64,000 nucleotides of DNA. Source: Anaerolineae bacterium (lineage in GTDB: Bacteria > Chloroflexota > Anaerolineae > Promineifilales > Promineifilaceae). Numbering within the stretch: the first letter of the stretch is position 1; each line of letters begins with the position of its first letter. The stretch lies in assembly GCA_020848035.1 (NCBI GenBank), contig JADLAX010000077.1, positions 124,001 to 188,000 on the forward strand, read 5' to 3'. Below are positions 33,653 to 41,119 of the stretch, in pieces. The position numbers were made by a program, and so were the translations under genes. The notes beneath the pieces were generated by a model. The model was not told the origin of the DNA and ran no database searches. It worked only from the letters and a program-made list of their open reading frames with translations.

Positions 33653-33681
33653 GTAGAGACGTTGCAAGGCAACGTCTCTAC
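33653..33681. repeat. GTAGAGACG palindrome between zinc-ribbon genes
   Basis: Arms GTAGAGACGTTGC and GCAACGTCTCTAC with an AAG loop; relative of 8116-8146 and 43612-43649. Confidence 0.85.
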
Positions 33682-33687
33682 GGGAAT

Positions 33688-34506
33688 TTAAACGCGGGAT
33701 GAGATGTAGGCGGCAATGCCAAAAATGGGCACCGCCAGCACAATGGCAATCACGATGTAGCCCAAAATGCCCCAGATCAGCCCCGTGCCATCGGTGGTGA
33801 AGAAGCTGATGGCGGGGATGAGCGCGGCACAAAAGTAGAGCGCGCAGCCGACCGAGCCGATGGCCACGTAGGGCACCTCGCGCTTGGAGGGAAAAACGCT
33901 GGCAAATACCTGGCTGCTGGCGGCATCAACAACGGCCGTATACGCCCTCCCCTCAAATTGATACTTAAACACGTACAGCGGCAGGTGCACCAACGAACTC
34001 TCTTTGATTTGCCCGGCGGCGATTTTTTGATTCTCCGCCAGCCACTTGCGCACTGTCTCCAGCGGCACCGTCGGCGCAATGGCGTCGCCGTCCATCGTGT
34101 GGTCGTACGGTTCCAGGTCGGAGGCGGGGATGCTCAGTTCGGTCAGCTCAAACACGGCGAGAGCGGCGGCCGGTTCCAGCACCACTTTTTCCTGGCCGCT
34201 CTGGTTCAGGCGCACCAGCCACATGGGGAAGCGTTGAAAAGACGGCCGTTCCAGCACCGCCTTCTTGTCCAGATCCTTCACCGTGGCATTGCCGCCCATC
34301 CAGCGACGCAGCGCCGCGGCAGCGGCCGTTTCGTCCACCGTCGCCCGCACCGCATAATGCAGCACCGCACCGCTTTTATCCACAAAGTTGGTGGCGCCGC
34401 AAAATTCACAGGTGACAAACTGCGACCCCTGCTCGATGGGCAGGACGGCCGTACATTGATGGCATAAAATTTGGGTTTCCGGGGTGGCTGTAGCAAATTC
34501 ATCCAT
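33688..34506 (-). CDS. Zinc-ribbon membrane protein (trio member 1)
   Basis: A 272-residue protein, first gene of the operon. The zinc ribbon (CHQC near 15, CEFC near 33) leads into a middle region with FPMWLVRLNQSGQEKV and LVHLPLYVFKYQFEGRAYTA, VVDAASSQVFAS, followed by two or three membrane segments (about 195-265: GCALYFCAALIPAISFF, GILGYIVIAIVLAVPIFG). The arrangement, ribbon, soluble core and membrane tail, is the same as in trio member 2, so the two are paralogues. The zinc ribbon suggests nucleic-acid or protein binding at the membrane. Function unknown. Confidence 0.78.
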   Translation of the reverse strand: MDEFATATPETQILCHQCTAVLPIEQGSQFVTCEFCGATNFVDKSGAVLHYAVRATVDETAAAAALRRWMGGNATVKDLDKKAVLERPSFQRFPMWLVRLNQSGQEKVVLEPAAALAVFELTELSIPASDLEPYDHTMDGDAIAPTVPLETVRKWLAENQKIAAGQIKESSLVHLPLYVFKYQFEGRAYTAVVDAASSQVFASVFPSKREVPYVAIGSVGCALYFCAALIPAISFFTTDGTGLIWGILGYIVIAIVLAVPIFGIAAYISSRV

Positions 34507-34646
34507 ACAGGCGCATTGTACTCAAAAGGTGAAAAAAGTCGCAAGCCAATCGTCCCAAAAACCGTTTGCCGGGCAAATTGCCCACTCCAGACAGTTTATG
34601 ATAAACTTCGCGGTCGAGAAACCATTCTTTAAATACGACGATAGTT

Positions 34647-34703
34647 AACCTCCCGGAGGTTTGTTCCTGAAATGATGTTCTGGACAAAACCTCCGGGAGG
34701 TTT
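34647..34703. repeat. AACCTCCGGGAGGTT palindrome pair before efp
   Basis: Two near-identical palindromes, AACCTCCCGGAGGTT (34647-34661) and AAACCTCCGGGAGGTTT (34687-34703), 25 bases apart. Each can fold alone, or they can pair with each other. The second ends 23 bases before the efp start and could mask or flank its ribosome-binding site. Confidence 0.8.
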
Positions 34704-34726
34704 AATGAAGTAAGGAGCAACCTACC

Positions 34727-35284
34727 ATGATCGATGTCAATCAGCTGCGCCGCGGGGTAAGCTTTACCCAGGACGGCAATCTTTACAAAGTAACGGAATA
34801 CAGCCACAGCAAACCGGGCCGCGGCAAAGCCACCATTCGCGTCAGCGTGCGCGATTTGCGCTCTGGCTCCAACTTCCAGATCACCTTCACCTCTGGCGAT
34901 CGTGTGGAAGATATCCGGCTAGAAAAACAAACATTTCAATACCTGTATGACGATGGGACCTTCCATGTGTTTATGAACACAGACTCCTACGAACAAAAAC
35001 AGGTGAACCACCATGTTTTGGAAGAGGATAAATATTTCCTCATCGATAACATGGAGCTGGAACTGTTGATGTATGAAGGTGAAGTACTGGATTACGCGCT
35101 GCCCAAGACGATGGATTTTGAAGTGGTCGAGGCGGAAAACGCCGTCGCGGGCGATACGGCCACTGGGGCCACCAAAGAAGTGTACACCAGCACCGGTTTG
35201 AAGGTAAAAACGCCGCTGTTTGTCAACATCGGCGACCGGATTCGGGTGAACACAGAGACCCGCGAATACATCACCCGCGTCTAA
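34727..35284 (+). CDS. efp: Elongation factor P
   Basis: EF-P relieves ribosome stalling at polyproline stretches. The 185-residue protein has the three-domain layout: N-terminal KOW-like domain, central OB domain (DKYFLIDNMELELLMYEGEVL) and the C-terminal OB domain ending GDRIRVNTETREYITRV. The loop that enters the peptidyl-transferase centre reads HSKPGRGKA, so the tip residue (position 32) is Arg, not the Lys used for lysylation or aminopentanol addition. Arg-type EF-P is rhamnosylated by EarP in some proteobacteria; no such enzyme gene is in the window. AAGGAG precedes the ATG. A strong terminator follows. Confidence 0.96.
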   Translation: MIDVNQLRRGVSFTQDGNLYKVTEYSHSKPGRGKATIRVSVRDLRSGSNFQITFTSGDRVEDIRLEKQTFQYLYDDGTFHVFMNTDSYEQKQVNHHVLEEDKYFLIDNMELELLMYEGEVLDYALPKTMDFEVVEAENAVAGDTATGATKEVYTSTGLKVKTPLFVNIGDRIRVNTETREYITRV

Positions 35285-35307
35285 AAAATTACCGCCACCA
35301 CCCATCT

Positions 35308-35349
35308 AAAAGCGCCTTGAGCCAGTTGGCTCAAGGCGCTTTTGTTTTT
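35308..35349 (+). terminator. Rho-independent terminator of efp
   Basis: AAAAGCGCCTTGAGCCA pairs perfectly with TGGCTCAAGGCGCTTTT over a two-base gap, then GTTTTT. Confidence 0.92.
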
Positions 35350-35363
35350 CTATCCCGACCATA

Positions 35364-35393
35364 TTGCAATTCCGCCAGCGGTTATGCTATAGT
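35364..35393 (+). promoter_or_regulatory. Promoter of the LysM gene
   Basis: TTGCAA, 18-base spacer, TGC then TATAGT (extended -10). The start codon is about 90 bases downstream. Confidence 0.6.
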
Positions 35394-35487
35394 GCCGATA
35401 GGGTTTTATGTTAATTGGCGGCAGGCGGCGAAGAGGGTAACGGACGTTTCCCGCTCTGCCCCACGGCTTCTTCTAGGAGGTTCCCGT

Positions 35488-35946
35488 ATGACAAAAACAA
35501 TTTTTCCCCGATTTCGCCGGTTGACGCTTTTCCTGCTGCTCCTGCTGGTGCTGCTGGGACTCACAGTCTCCACCACCCAGGCAGCTCCGGCCGAAAGCAA
35601 TGGCGTTTACCACACCGTGCGCTATGGCGAGACGCTGTCGCTGATTGCCGTCACCTACGGCGTCACCATCCATGATTTGCTCGTCGCCAATCCCCACATC
35701 GTCAACCCCAACCTCATTTACTACGGCACAGTCATCTTCATTCCCTACCACTACGCGCCCGCACCGCAACCGCCACCGCCACCCCCGCCGCAGCGCTACT
35801 GCCGCTACTACCACACCGTGCGCTACGGCGATAACCTGATCAACCTGGGCGTCTGGTATGGCATCAGCCCGTACACCATTGCCGAAGCCAACGGCATCTA
35901 CAACCTCAACTTCATCTACGCCGGGCAAAGCCTCTGTATTCCGTAG
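35488..35946 (+). CDS. Secreted protein with two LysM domains
   Basis: A 152-residue exported protein. After a basic start and hydrophobic signal segment (residues 10-32, ending STTQA-AP) come two LysM domains that bind glycan backbones such as peptidoglycan: YHTVRYGETLSLIAVTYGVT (about 41-85) and YHTVRYGDNLINLGVWYGIS (about 108-152). A run of prolines separates them. There is no catalytic domain, so it is likely a cell-wall binding or spacer protein. TAGGAGG seven bases before the ATG fixes the start. It has no ACGGCCGT motif. It converges with leuS. Confidence 0.9.
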   Translation: MTKTIFPRFRRLTLFLLLLLVLLGLTVSTTQAAPAESNGVYHTVRYGETLSLIAVTYGVTIHDLLVANPHIVNPNLIYYGTVIFIPYHYAPAPQPPPPPPPQRYCRYYHTVRYGDNLINLGVWYGISPYTIAEANGIYNLNFIYAGQSLCIP

Positions 35947-35968
35947 CTCTTTAAGAGCTTAAGGTTCG

Positions 35969-36023
35969 ACAGCACGTGAAACGTGAAACGTGATTCACCT
36001 CTGGTCACGCATCACGTTTCACG
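35969..36023. repeat. Mirrored ACGTGAAACGTG/CACGTTTCACG repeat
   Basis: CACGTGAAACGTGAAACGTG faces GCATCACGTTTCACGC. The same word is at 39838-39903. Confidence 0.8.
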
Positions 36024-36054
36024 CAGAACCCACGAAATTTGAAAGACCTGCACC

Positions 36055-36093
36055 AGAGTGGGCCAATCATGAAGATTGGCCCACTCTTTTTAG
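36055..36093. terminator. Bidirectional terminator between the LysM gene and leuS
   Basis: AGAGTGGGCCAATC pairs with GATTGGCCCACTCT around ATGAA, followed by TTTTTAG on the + strand. It sits between converging genes; on the - strand no T run follows, so it mainly serves the LysM gene. Confidence 0.85.
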
Positions 36094-36099
36094 TCCCAC

Positions 36100-38613
36100 T
36101 TACACCACAATATTGACCAGCTTGTGCGGCACCACGATGATTTTGCGGATGGGCTGGCCGTTGATGTGCGCCTGGACGTTGGGAGAGGTAACGGCCGTTT
36201 CCCGCACCACATCCACCGTCGCATCCGCCGCCACCACCATCCGGTCGCGCACCTTGCCGTTTACCTGCACCACCACCGTTATTACCTCATCCTGCGTCAG
36301 CGCCTCGTCATAGCGGGGCCACGGCTGCACGTGCACCGATTCGCCGTGCCCCAGCACCGCCTGCCACACCTCCTCGGCAATGAAGGGGGCAAAGGGGGCC
36401 AGCAGCCGGGCCATCGTGCCGATGGCGTCGCGCCAGGCGTCTGCGCCAATGGCGTCGTCGCGCCCGTCGTACAGGAAATTCAGATACTCCATCAGGCCCG
36501 CAACGGCCGTGTTAAAGCGAAAATCCTCCATCTCCTGCGTGATCCGCTGCACAATCTTGTGCCGCGCCCGCGAAAAACCAGCCTCGGCCTCCGCGTCTCC
36601 GCGTCTCTGCGCCTCAGCGTTAACTTTCTCCCGCGCCAGCGCCCAAAACCGCTCGACAAACCGGGTCATGCCGCGAATCCCGCTGTCGTCCCAGGTCACG
36701 TCGGCATCAAACGGACCCAGGAACACCACCGTCAGCCGCAGCGCGTCGGTGCCGTGTTGGGCCATCACCTCGTCGGGGGTGATGACGTTGCCGCGCGATT
36801 TGGACATGCGACGGCCGTCCACCGGCGACGACAGCACACCCTGGTTACGCAGTTCGGTAAACGGCTCGACAAAGTTGATCAGCCCGGCATCGGCCATCAC
36901 TTTGGTCCAGAAGCGGGCGTACAGCAGGTGCAGCACGGCATGTTCCGCGCCGCCGACGTAGGTGTCCACCGGCAGCCAGCGCTGCACCGCCGCCGGGTCA
37001 AACGGCCCCGCGTCGTACTGCGGATTGGCGAAGCGCAGGAAGTACCACGAGGAGCAGGCAAAGCCGTCCATCGTGTCAGTTTCACGCTGCGCCGGGCCGC
37101 CGCACTGCGGGCAGGGGGTGTTGACCCAGTCGTGAACGTGGGCCAGGGGGGAACGGCCGTCACCCGCCGGGGCAAAATTGTCGGTGTCGGGCAGCCGCAC
37201 CGGCAGGTCGGCCTCCGGTACAGGCACCGGGCCGCACGCCGGGCAGTGCACGATGGGAATCGGTGCGCCCCAGTAGCGCTGGCGCGAAATCAGCCAGTCG
37301 CGCAGCTTGTAGGTCACCTGCGGCTGGCCTTTGCCCTGGGCTTGCAGAACGGCCGTTATCGCCGCCATCGCCTCTTCGGAACGTTGCCTGGTGAATTGAG
37401 CTGAGTTGATGAGACGGCCGTAGCCGGTAAAACAGCCATCCACCTGGCCACCATCTGGGGCTTCGATAACCGGCAGGATGGGCAGATTGTAGGTCTGGGC
37501 AAAGGCAAAGTCGCGGCTGTCGTGGGCCGGAACGCCCATCACCGCGCCGCTGCCGTAGCCGGGCAGCACGTAATCGGCCACCCAGATGGGCACCGGCTGC
37601 CCCGTCAGCGGGTGGGTAGCGTAAGCCCCGGTGAAGACGCCGGTCTGCACTTTTTCGGTTGAGGTGCGTTCAATGTCCGACTTGCGCCTGGCTTGATTGG
37701 TGTAGTGGGCAACGGCCGTCTGCTGCCCCTCCGTCACAATCTGCCCCACCAGCGGATGCTCCGGCGCGATGGCCAGAAACGTCACGCCAAACAGCGTATC
37801 CACCCGCGTCGTAAAAGTCCGAATCGGGGGGAAATCATCCACAGATTCCACAGATTGAGACTTCCCTATCTGTGAAATCTGTGTCATCTGTGGATTCTCT
37901 ATCGCAAAAACGACCTCCTTCCCTTCGGAACGGCCGATCCAGTTGCGCTGCATCGTCTTGATCTTTTCCGGCCAGTTCACCGTGTCCAGGTCGGCCAGCA
38001 GCCGGTCAGCATACGCCGTGATTTTGAAGTACCACTGCGCCAGTTCCTTCTTGGTCACCTCGCTGTCGCAGCGCCAGCAACGGCCGTGTTCCACCTGCTC
38101 GTTGGCCAGAATGGTCTGGCAGGTGGGGCACCACCACTGGCTGCCCAGCGCCCGGTACGCCAGCCCGCGCCGATGCAGCAGCAGGAAAAACCACTGCGTC
38201 CAGCGATAATAGTCGGGAAAAGTCGAATTGATTTCGCGCGACCAGTCGTACGAACATTCCATCGCCTGCATTTGCCGCCGGTAGGTGTCGGCAAACAGCC
38301 GGGTACTTTCGCGGGGATGAATGTGGTGCTGAATGGCGTAATTTTCGGCGGGCAGGCCAAAGGCGTCCCACCCCATCGGGTGCAGCACGTTGAACCCCTG
38401 CATGCGCTTGTAGCGGCTGACAATGCACGTAGGTACATAATTCCGGGCGTGCCCCACCGACAGCCCGGAGCCGGACGGGTACGGAAAGAAGTCCAGGATG
38501 TAAACATCGGGCTTGTGCGGATCGCTGCCCGTCTGGTACAGATTTTGCGCTTTCCAAATGGGCCGCCACTTTTTCTCGACGGCCTGGGGATTGTATTTAG
38601 ATTGTTTGGTCAT
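36100..38613 (-). CDS. leuS: Leucyl-tRNA synthetase
   Basis: LeuS charges tRNA-Leu. The 837-residue class I enzyme has the HIGH-type motif in YPSGSGLSVGHARNYV near residue 45, LHPMGWDAFGLPAENYAI, the zinc-type CPTC/CWRC pair near 168-184, the editing domain (TTRVDTLFGVTFLAIAP, then YGSGAVMGVPAHDSRD) and the KMSKS loop as GRRMSKSRGNV near 600. Two repeats are translated inside it: an ATCTGTG hairpin (37836-37905, residues about 237-259, just before the editing domain) and a CTCTGCG tract (36586-36628, residues about 662-676, in the anticodon-binding region). GAGGA precedes the ATG. A predicted Leu-rich leader peptide and terminator lie upstream. Confidence 0.96.
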   Translation of the reverse strand: MTKQSKYNPQAVEKKWRPIWKAQNLYQTGSDPHKPDVYILDFFPYPSGSGLSVGHARNYVPTCIVSRYKRMQGFNVLHPMGWDAFGLPAENYAIQHHIHPRESTRLFADTYRRQMQAMECSYDWSREINSTFPDYYRWTQWFFLLLHRRGLAYRALGSQWWCPTCQTILANEQVEHGRCWRCDSEVTKKELAQWYFKITAYADRLLADLDTVNWPEKIKTMQRNWIGRSEGKEVVFAIENPQMTQISQIGKSQSVESVDDFPPIRTFTTRVDTLFGVTFLAIAPEHPLVGQIVTEGQQTAVAHYTNQARRKSDIERTSTEKVQTGVFTGAYATHPLTGQPVPIWVADYVLPGYGSGAVMGVPAHDSRDFAFAQTYNLPILPVIEAPDGGQVDGCFTGYGRLINSAQFTRQRSEEAMAAITAVLQAQGKGQPQVTYKLRDWLISRQRYWGAPIPIVHCPACGPVPVPEADLPVRLPDTDNFAPAGDGRSPLAHVHDWVNTPCPQCGGPAQRETDTMDGFACSSWYFLRFANPQYDAGPFDPAAVQRWLPVDTYVGGAEHAVLHLLYARFWTKVMADAGLINFVEPFTELRNQGVLSSPVDGRRMSKSRGNVITPDEVMAQHGTDALRLTVVFLGPFDADVTWDDSGIRGMTRFVERFWALAREKVNAEAQRRGDAEAEAGFSRARHKIVQRITQEMEDFRFNTAVAGLMEYLNFLYDGRDDAIGADAWRDAIGTMARLLAPFAPFIAEEVWQAVLGHGESVHVQPWPRYDEALTQDEVITVVVQVNGKVRDRMVVAADATVDVVRETAVTSPNVQAHINGQPIRKIIVVPHKLVNIVV
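36586..36628. repeat. CTCTGCGT-type tract inside leuS
   Basis: CCTCCGCGTCTCCGCGTCTC and TGCGCCTCAGCGTTAA are read on the - strand as an Ala/Glu/Gln/Arg-rich insert (NAEAQRRGDAEAE). Same word family as 1641-1708. Confidence 0.75.
37836..37905. repeat. Mirrored CACAGATT/AATCTGTG repeat inside leuS
   Basis: TCCACAGATTCCACAGATTG faces ATCTGTGAAATCTGTGTCAT. It is translated in frame as a Ser/Gln/Ile/Val insert before the editing domain. Word shared with 19455-19485. Confidence 0.85.
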
Positions 38614-38632
38614 GTTGTCCTCTTATTGTCAG

Positions 38633-38708
38633 TAATTTGGTAACTGGGTAATTGCGTAATTGGGAAGGCTCGCTGCCAAATTACCCAATTACTCAATTGC
38701 TTAATTAC
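38633..38708. repeat. Mirrored GGTAATTG/CAATTACC repeat upstream of leuS
   Basis: AATTTGGTAACTGGGTAATT faces AAATTACCCAATTACTCAAT. It ends 20 bases from the leuS start on the - strand side. Same word as 61136-61202. Confidence 0.8.
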
Positions 38709-38730
38709 GGCTTCAAAAACTCCTGAGGCA

Positions 38731-38815
38731 CCCTAAACCTGCCCGACAGCAGCAGGGTGCTCAGGCACACCCTGCTAAACGGCCAACGGCCGTGCTGCTG
38801 CCGGGCGGCTTAACA
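38731..38815 (-). promoter_or_regulatory. Structured leader segment upstream of leuS
   Basis: On the - strand GCCCGGCAGCAGC can pair with GCTGCTGTCGGGC, and inside that lies the hairpin GCAGGGTG-TGCCTGAG-CACCCTGC. It sits between the leader-peptide terminator and leuS. I find no T-box consensus in it, so its role, if any, is unknown. Confidence 0.4.
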
Positions 38816-38892
38816 ACAAGAGGTTCCCATTTTGTATCATGACAATCATTGTATTCATCGTTTGCAGGTGCGACGCACCTGGCTAGAGCTAG

Positions 38893-38927
38893 AAATAAAA
38901 AAGCCACAGGGCTGAAGCACCTGTGGC
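38893..38927 (-). terminator. Rho-independent terminator after the leuS leader ORF
   Basis: On the - strand GCCACAGG pairs with CCTGTGGC over a GTGCTTCAGC loop region, followed by TTTTTTATTT. It stands between the short ORF and leuS, the position expected for attenuation. Confidence 0.8.
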
Positions 38928-38960
38928 TGAAAAGTCGAGAATGTTCGATTCTTACTTGAT

Positions 38961-39059
38961 TCAACCTGCCTGGTTAGCCCCAGCAACACGAAGAGCACGG
39001 CCGTTGCCTAACGGCCGTAACATATTTTGGTGCTGAAGGGTTAACAGGTTTTGGTTCAT
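38961..39059 (-). CDS. Probable leuS leader peptide (32 residues, Leu-rich)
   Basis: The short frame reads MNQNLLTLQHQNMLRPLGNG and then RALRVAGANQAG; six of 32 residues are Leu. A consensus promoter (39089-39117) lies 30 bases upstream, AGGA ten bases before the ATG, and a rho-independent terminator 34 bases after the stop codon. The next gene on this strand is leucyl-tRNA synthetase. The arrangement fits transcription attenuation in which ribosomes stall when charged tRNA-Leu is short. Two ACGGCCGT copies inside the ORF can pair with each other. An antiterminator has not been worked out, so this remains an inference. Confidence 0.45.
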   Translation of the reverse strand: MNQNLLTLQHQNMLRPLGNGRALRVAGANQAG

Positions 39060-39088
39060 TATCAAATGTCCTGAATGAAGCGGCCGTT

Positions 39089-39117
39089 AGCGTAGCACAC
39101 TATGGGTGCTGCGTCAA
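39089..39117 (-). promoter_or_regulatory. Promoter of the leuS leader transcript
   Basis: On the - strand TTGACG, 17-base spacer, TACGCT preceded by TGC. It is divergent from the ssb promoter. Confidence 0.6.
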
Positions 39118-39147
39118 TCACCGAACCCCGTTTCACTCCTGAAAAAG

Positions 39148-39176
39148 TTGATTATTTAGAACAATTGTGCTATCAT
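39148..39176 (+). promoter_or_regulatory. Promoter of ssb
   Basis: TTGATT, 17-base spacer, TATCAT preceded by TGC (extended -10). The 5' leader to ssb would be about 140 bases. Confidence 0.6.
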
Positions 39177-39325
39177 TATCAGATGGTTTTAGTGGGCGCA
39201 GCGGCACATGCTGATCTTGTTGGAATTCGCTAAAACGTGGTACTATTCTACCTGTTCCTATTTCGTTTTGGGCATCTGTTTTTAGAGTCCATGTGCCAAA
39301 AAGTTAATTTTAAGGAGAGTGTTAC

Positions 39326-39760
39326 ATGTTTCAGAAGGTAATTATTGTTGGGAATTTGGGAGGCGATCCGGAAATGCGCTATATGCCGGATGGTTCGGCC
39401 GTTACCAGCTTTAGCGTGGCCACCAACCGGCGCTGGACCGACAAGGGGACGGGCCAGCCAGTGGATGAAACGACCTGGTTCCGCGTCAGCGTTTGGGGCC
39501 GCCGGGCGGAAGTGGCCAATCAATATTTGAGCAAAGGCAGTAAGGTGTTGGTTGAAGGGCGGCTCAAGCCCGATGCCGGTACTGGCGGCCCACGCACCTG
39601 GGTGGCACAAGATGGCACCGTCCGTGCCTCGTTTGAAATTACCGCCGAAAACTTCAGCTTTGTCGGCAGCAAGGGCGAAGACGGCGGCGGCTACAGCGGC
39701 GGCGGTGGTGAATTCTCCGGCGGCGCTCCAGCCGCTGAAGAAGACGACATCCCCTTCTAG
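39326..39760 (+). CDS. ssb: Single-stranded DNA-binding protein
   Basis: SSB coats single-stranded DNA in replication, repair and transformation. The 144-residue protein has an OB fold (MFQKVIIVGNLGGDPEMRY, TWFRVSVWGRRAE, GSKVLVEGRLK), a short Gly-rich flexible tail (about 120-132) and the acidic tip EEDDIPF that recruits partner proteins. Length is a little below average because the tail is short. AAGGAG lies nine bases before the ATG. It has its own promoter and a terminator made of two ACGGCCGT copies. It is not in the usual rpsF-ssb-rpsR context. Confidence 0.96.
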   Translation: MFQKVIIVGNLGGDPEMRYMPDGSAVTSFSVATNRRWTDKGTGQPVDETTWFRVSVWGRRAEVANQYLSKGSKVLVEGRLKPDAGTGGPRTWVAQDGTVRASFEITAENFSFVGSKGEDGGGYSGGGGEFSGGAPAAEEDDIPF

Positions 39761-39784
39761 ACAGCTTTTAAACCTGACTTTTGG

Positions 39785-39822
39785 CAACGGCCGTATCTCT
39801 TCCGAGGTACGGCCGTTTTTTG
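39785..39822 (+). terminator. Terminator of ssb built from two ACGGCCGT copies
   Basis: AACGGCCGTA and TACGGCCGTT form the stem around TCTCTTCCGAGG, followed by TTTTTG. Confidence 0.8.
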
Positions 39823-39837
39823 TTGGCCCCTTAAGAC

Positions 39838-39903
39838 GTGCAGCTCGTGAAACGTGAAACGCGAAACGTGACCAAAAAGGCATCACGTTTCACGTTTCAC
39901 GCC
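39838..39903. repeat. Mirrored CGTGAAACG/CGTTTCACG repeat
   Basis: TCGTGAAACGTGAAACGCGA faces ATCACGTTTCACGTTTCACG between converging ssb and arsM. Same word as 35969-36023. Confidence 0.85.
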
Positions 39904-39918
39904 AAGACCGTTGTATTC

Positions 39919-40719
39919 TTACCGTGCCAGAGTGGGCTTTACGGCCGTAATTCGCGCACTAAAAATCTCGGCCGGACCCAAGTGCGGGGCCACATCCGCC
40001 AGCTCCACCGCGTCATCGCCCTTCTTTTGCAGCGATACCTGGGCAAAACCCGCCTCGCGCAGCCACGCCGCCATGTCGGCCACGTCCTCCGCGCCGGTGA
40101 TGCAGCCCGCCCAGGCGGACATGTCGGCCCGTTCCTGCGGCGTGAACTGGCCGCGTGTGACCATGTCGGACACCGCCAGGCGGCCGCCCGGCTTGAGCAC
40201 ACGGAACGCTTCGCGCAGCACGGCCGGTTTGTCTGGACTCAGGTTGATGACACAGTTGGAAATAATCACGTCCACGCTGGCATCTGCTACCGGCAGCGCC
40301 TCGATGTGGCCCTGGCGGAACTCCACGTGGGCCACGCCCAGCTTGGCCTTGTTGCGGTTGGCCTTTTCCAGCATCGCTGGCGTCATGTCCACGCCGATGA
40401 CGTGGCCAGTCGGGCCGACGCGCTCGGCGGCCAAAAAGCAGTCGATGCCGCCGCCGGAACCCAGGTCGAGCACCGTCTGGCCGGGTGCCAGGCTGGCGAT
40501 GGCGATGGGATCGCCGCAGCCCAGCGACAGGCCGGTGACGTCGGCGGGCAGCTGGCTGACGTCTACATCGTACAGCTCGGCGCCGCAGCCACACTCTTGG
40601 ACGTAATCTGCGCCTGCATCCGTGGCGCAGCAGCCGGTTTGGAAGCCAGAGGCGATACGGCCGTACCGCTCCTGTACCGCCAGGTGAATCTGATCAGTTG
40701 AAATCGTCTGGTTGCTCAT
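39919..40719 (-). CDS. arsM: Arsenite S-adenosylmethyltransferase
   Basis: ArsM methylates As(III) to volatile or less reactive forms using S-adenosylmethionine. The 266-residue protein has [14 protein letters not shown] near the start, the SAM motif [29 protein letters not shown], and the conserved cysteines of the family (GCC and ECGCG near 32-50, the [11 protein letters not shown] motif and WAGCITGA). ATG 40719 follows GAGGTAAAC; an upstream start would be in poor context. It is directly downstream of an arsR gene on the same strand, so expression is likely induced by arsenite. Confidence 0.94.
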   Translation of the reverse strand: MSNQTISTDQIHLAVQERYGRIASGFQTGCCATDAGADYVQECGCGAELYDVDVSQLPADVTGLSLGCGDPIAIASLAPGQTVLDLGSGGGIDCFLAAERVGPTGHVIGVDMTPAMLEKANRNKAKLGVAHVEFRQGHIEALPVADASVDVIISNCVINLSPDKPAVLREAFRVLKPGGRLAVSDMVTRGQFTPQERADMSAWAGCITGAEDVADMAAWLREAGFAQVSLQKKGDDAVELADVAPHLGPAEIFSARITAVKPTLAR

Positions 40720-40783
40720 GTTTACCTCACATTGATAATCATCTATATATTCATGCAAAAAAAATTTTGCCTGCTAAAAACGC

Positions 40784-41083
40784 TTACTTCACCACAACAG
40801 AATCCAGGCTCACTTCAGGGGCAAAATTTTGCATGAGAACGCCGCAGCAAACTGCTACCGCATTCTGGTTAAGGGAGTAAAAGATTTGTTTGCCTTCGCG
40901 CCGGGTGTGCACCAGCCCGGCCTCACGCAAGATGGCGAGGTGATGCGACACGGTTGGCTGCGACACGCCGCCCAACAAATCCACCACATCGCTGACGCAC
41001 AGCCAGCAGCAGCAGAGATGGTTCATGATTTTTTGTCGGGTTTCGTCGGCAATCGCTTTGCCAAAAGTAATCGGGTCGGTCAT
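40784..41083 (-). CDS. arsR: ArsR-family metalloregulatory repressor
   Basis: A winged-helix repressor of 99 residues. The DNA-binding helix is in QPTVSHHLAILREAGLV with the wing TRREGKQIFYSL. Where classic ArsR has ELCVCDL, this one reads CCCWLCVSDVV, four cysteines in the sensor helix, and another Cys pair sits near the C-terminus (AVCCGVL). These can make a three-coordinate As(III) site, though the exact ligands cannot be told. I start at ATG 41083 after GAGAG; ATG 41095 and 41110 are possible. It should repress itself and arsM. The promoter 41120-41147 lies directly upstream. Confidence 0.9.
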   Translation of the reverse strand: MTDPITFGKAIADETRQKIMNHLCCCWLCVSDVVDLLGGVSQPTVSHHLAILREAGLVHTRREGKQIFYSLNQNAVAVCCGVLMQNFAPEVSLDSVVVK

Positions 41084-41119
41084 CACATCTCTCATATCGA
41101 AGATCGTCAATATGACGGT

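Noticed and set aside
38761-38964. Open frame of 67 codons on the - strand upstream of leuS
   Set aside because: It overlaps the predicted leader terminator and structured segment and has no ribosome-binding site or homology.
38614-39060. T-box riboswitch upstream of leuS
   Set aside because: I looked for the conserved antiterminator bulge (GGGTGG.ACC-like) on the - strand and did not find it.
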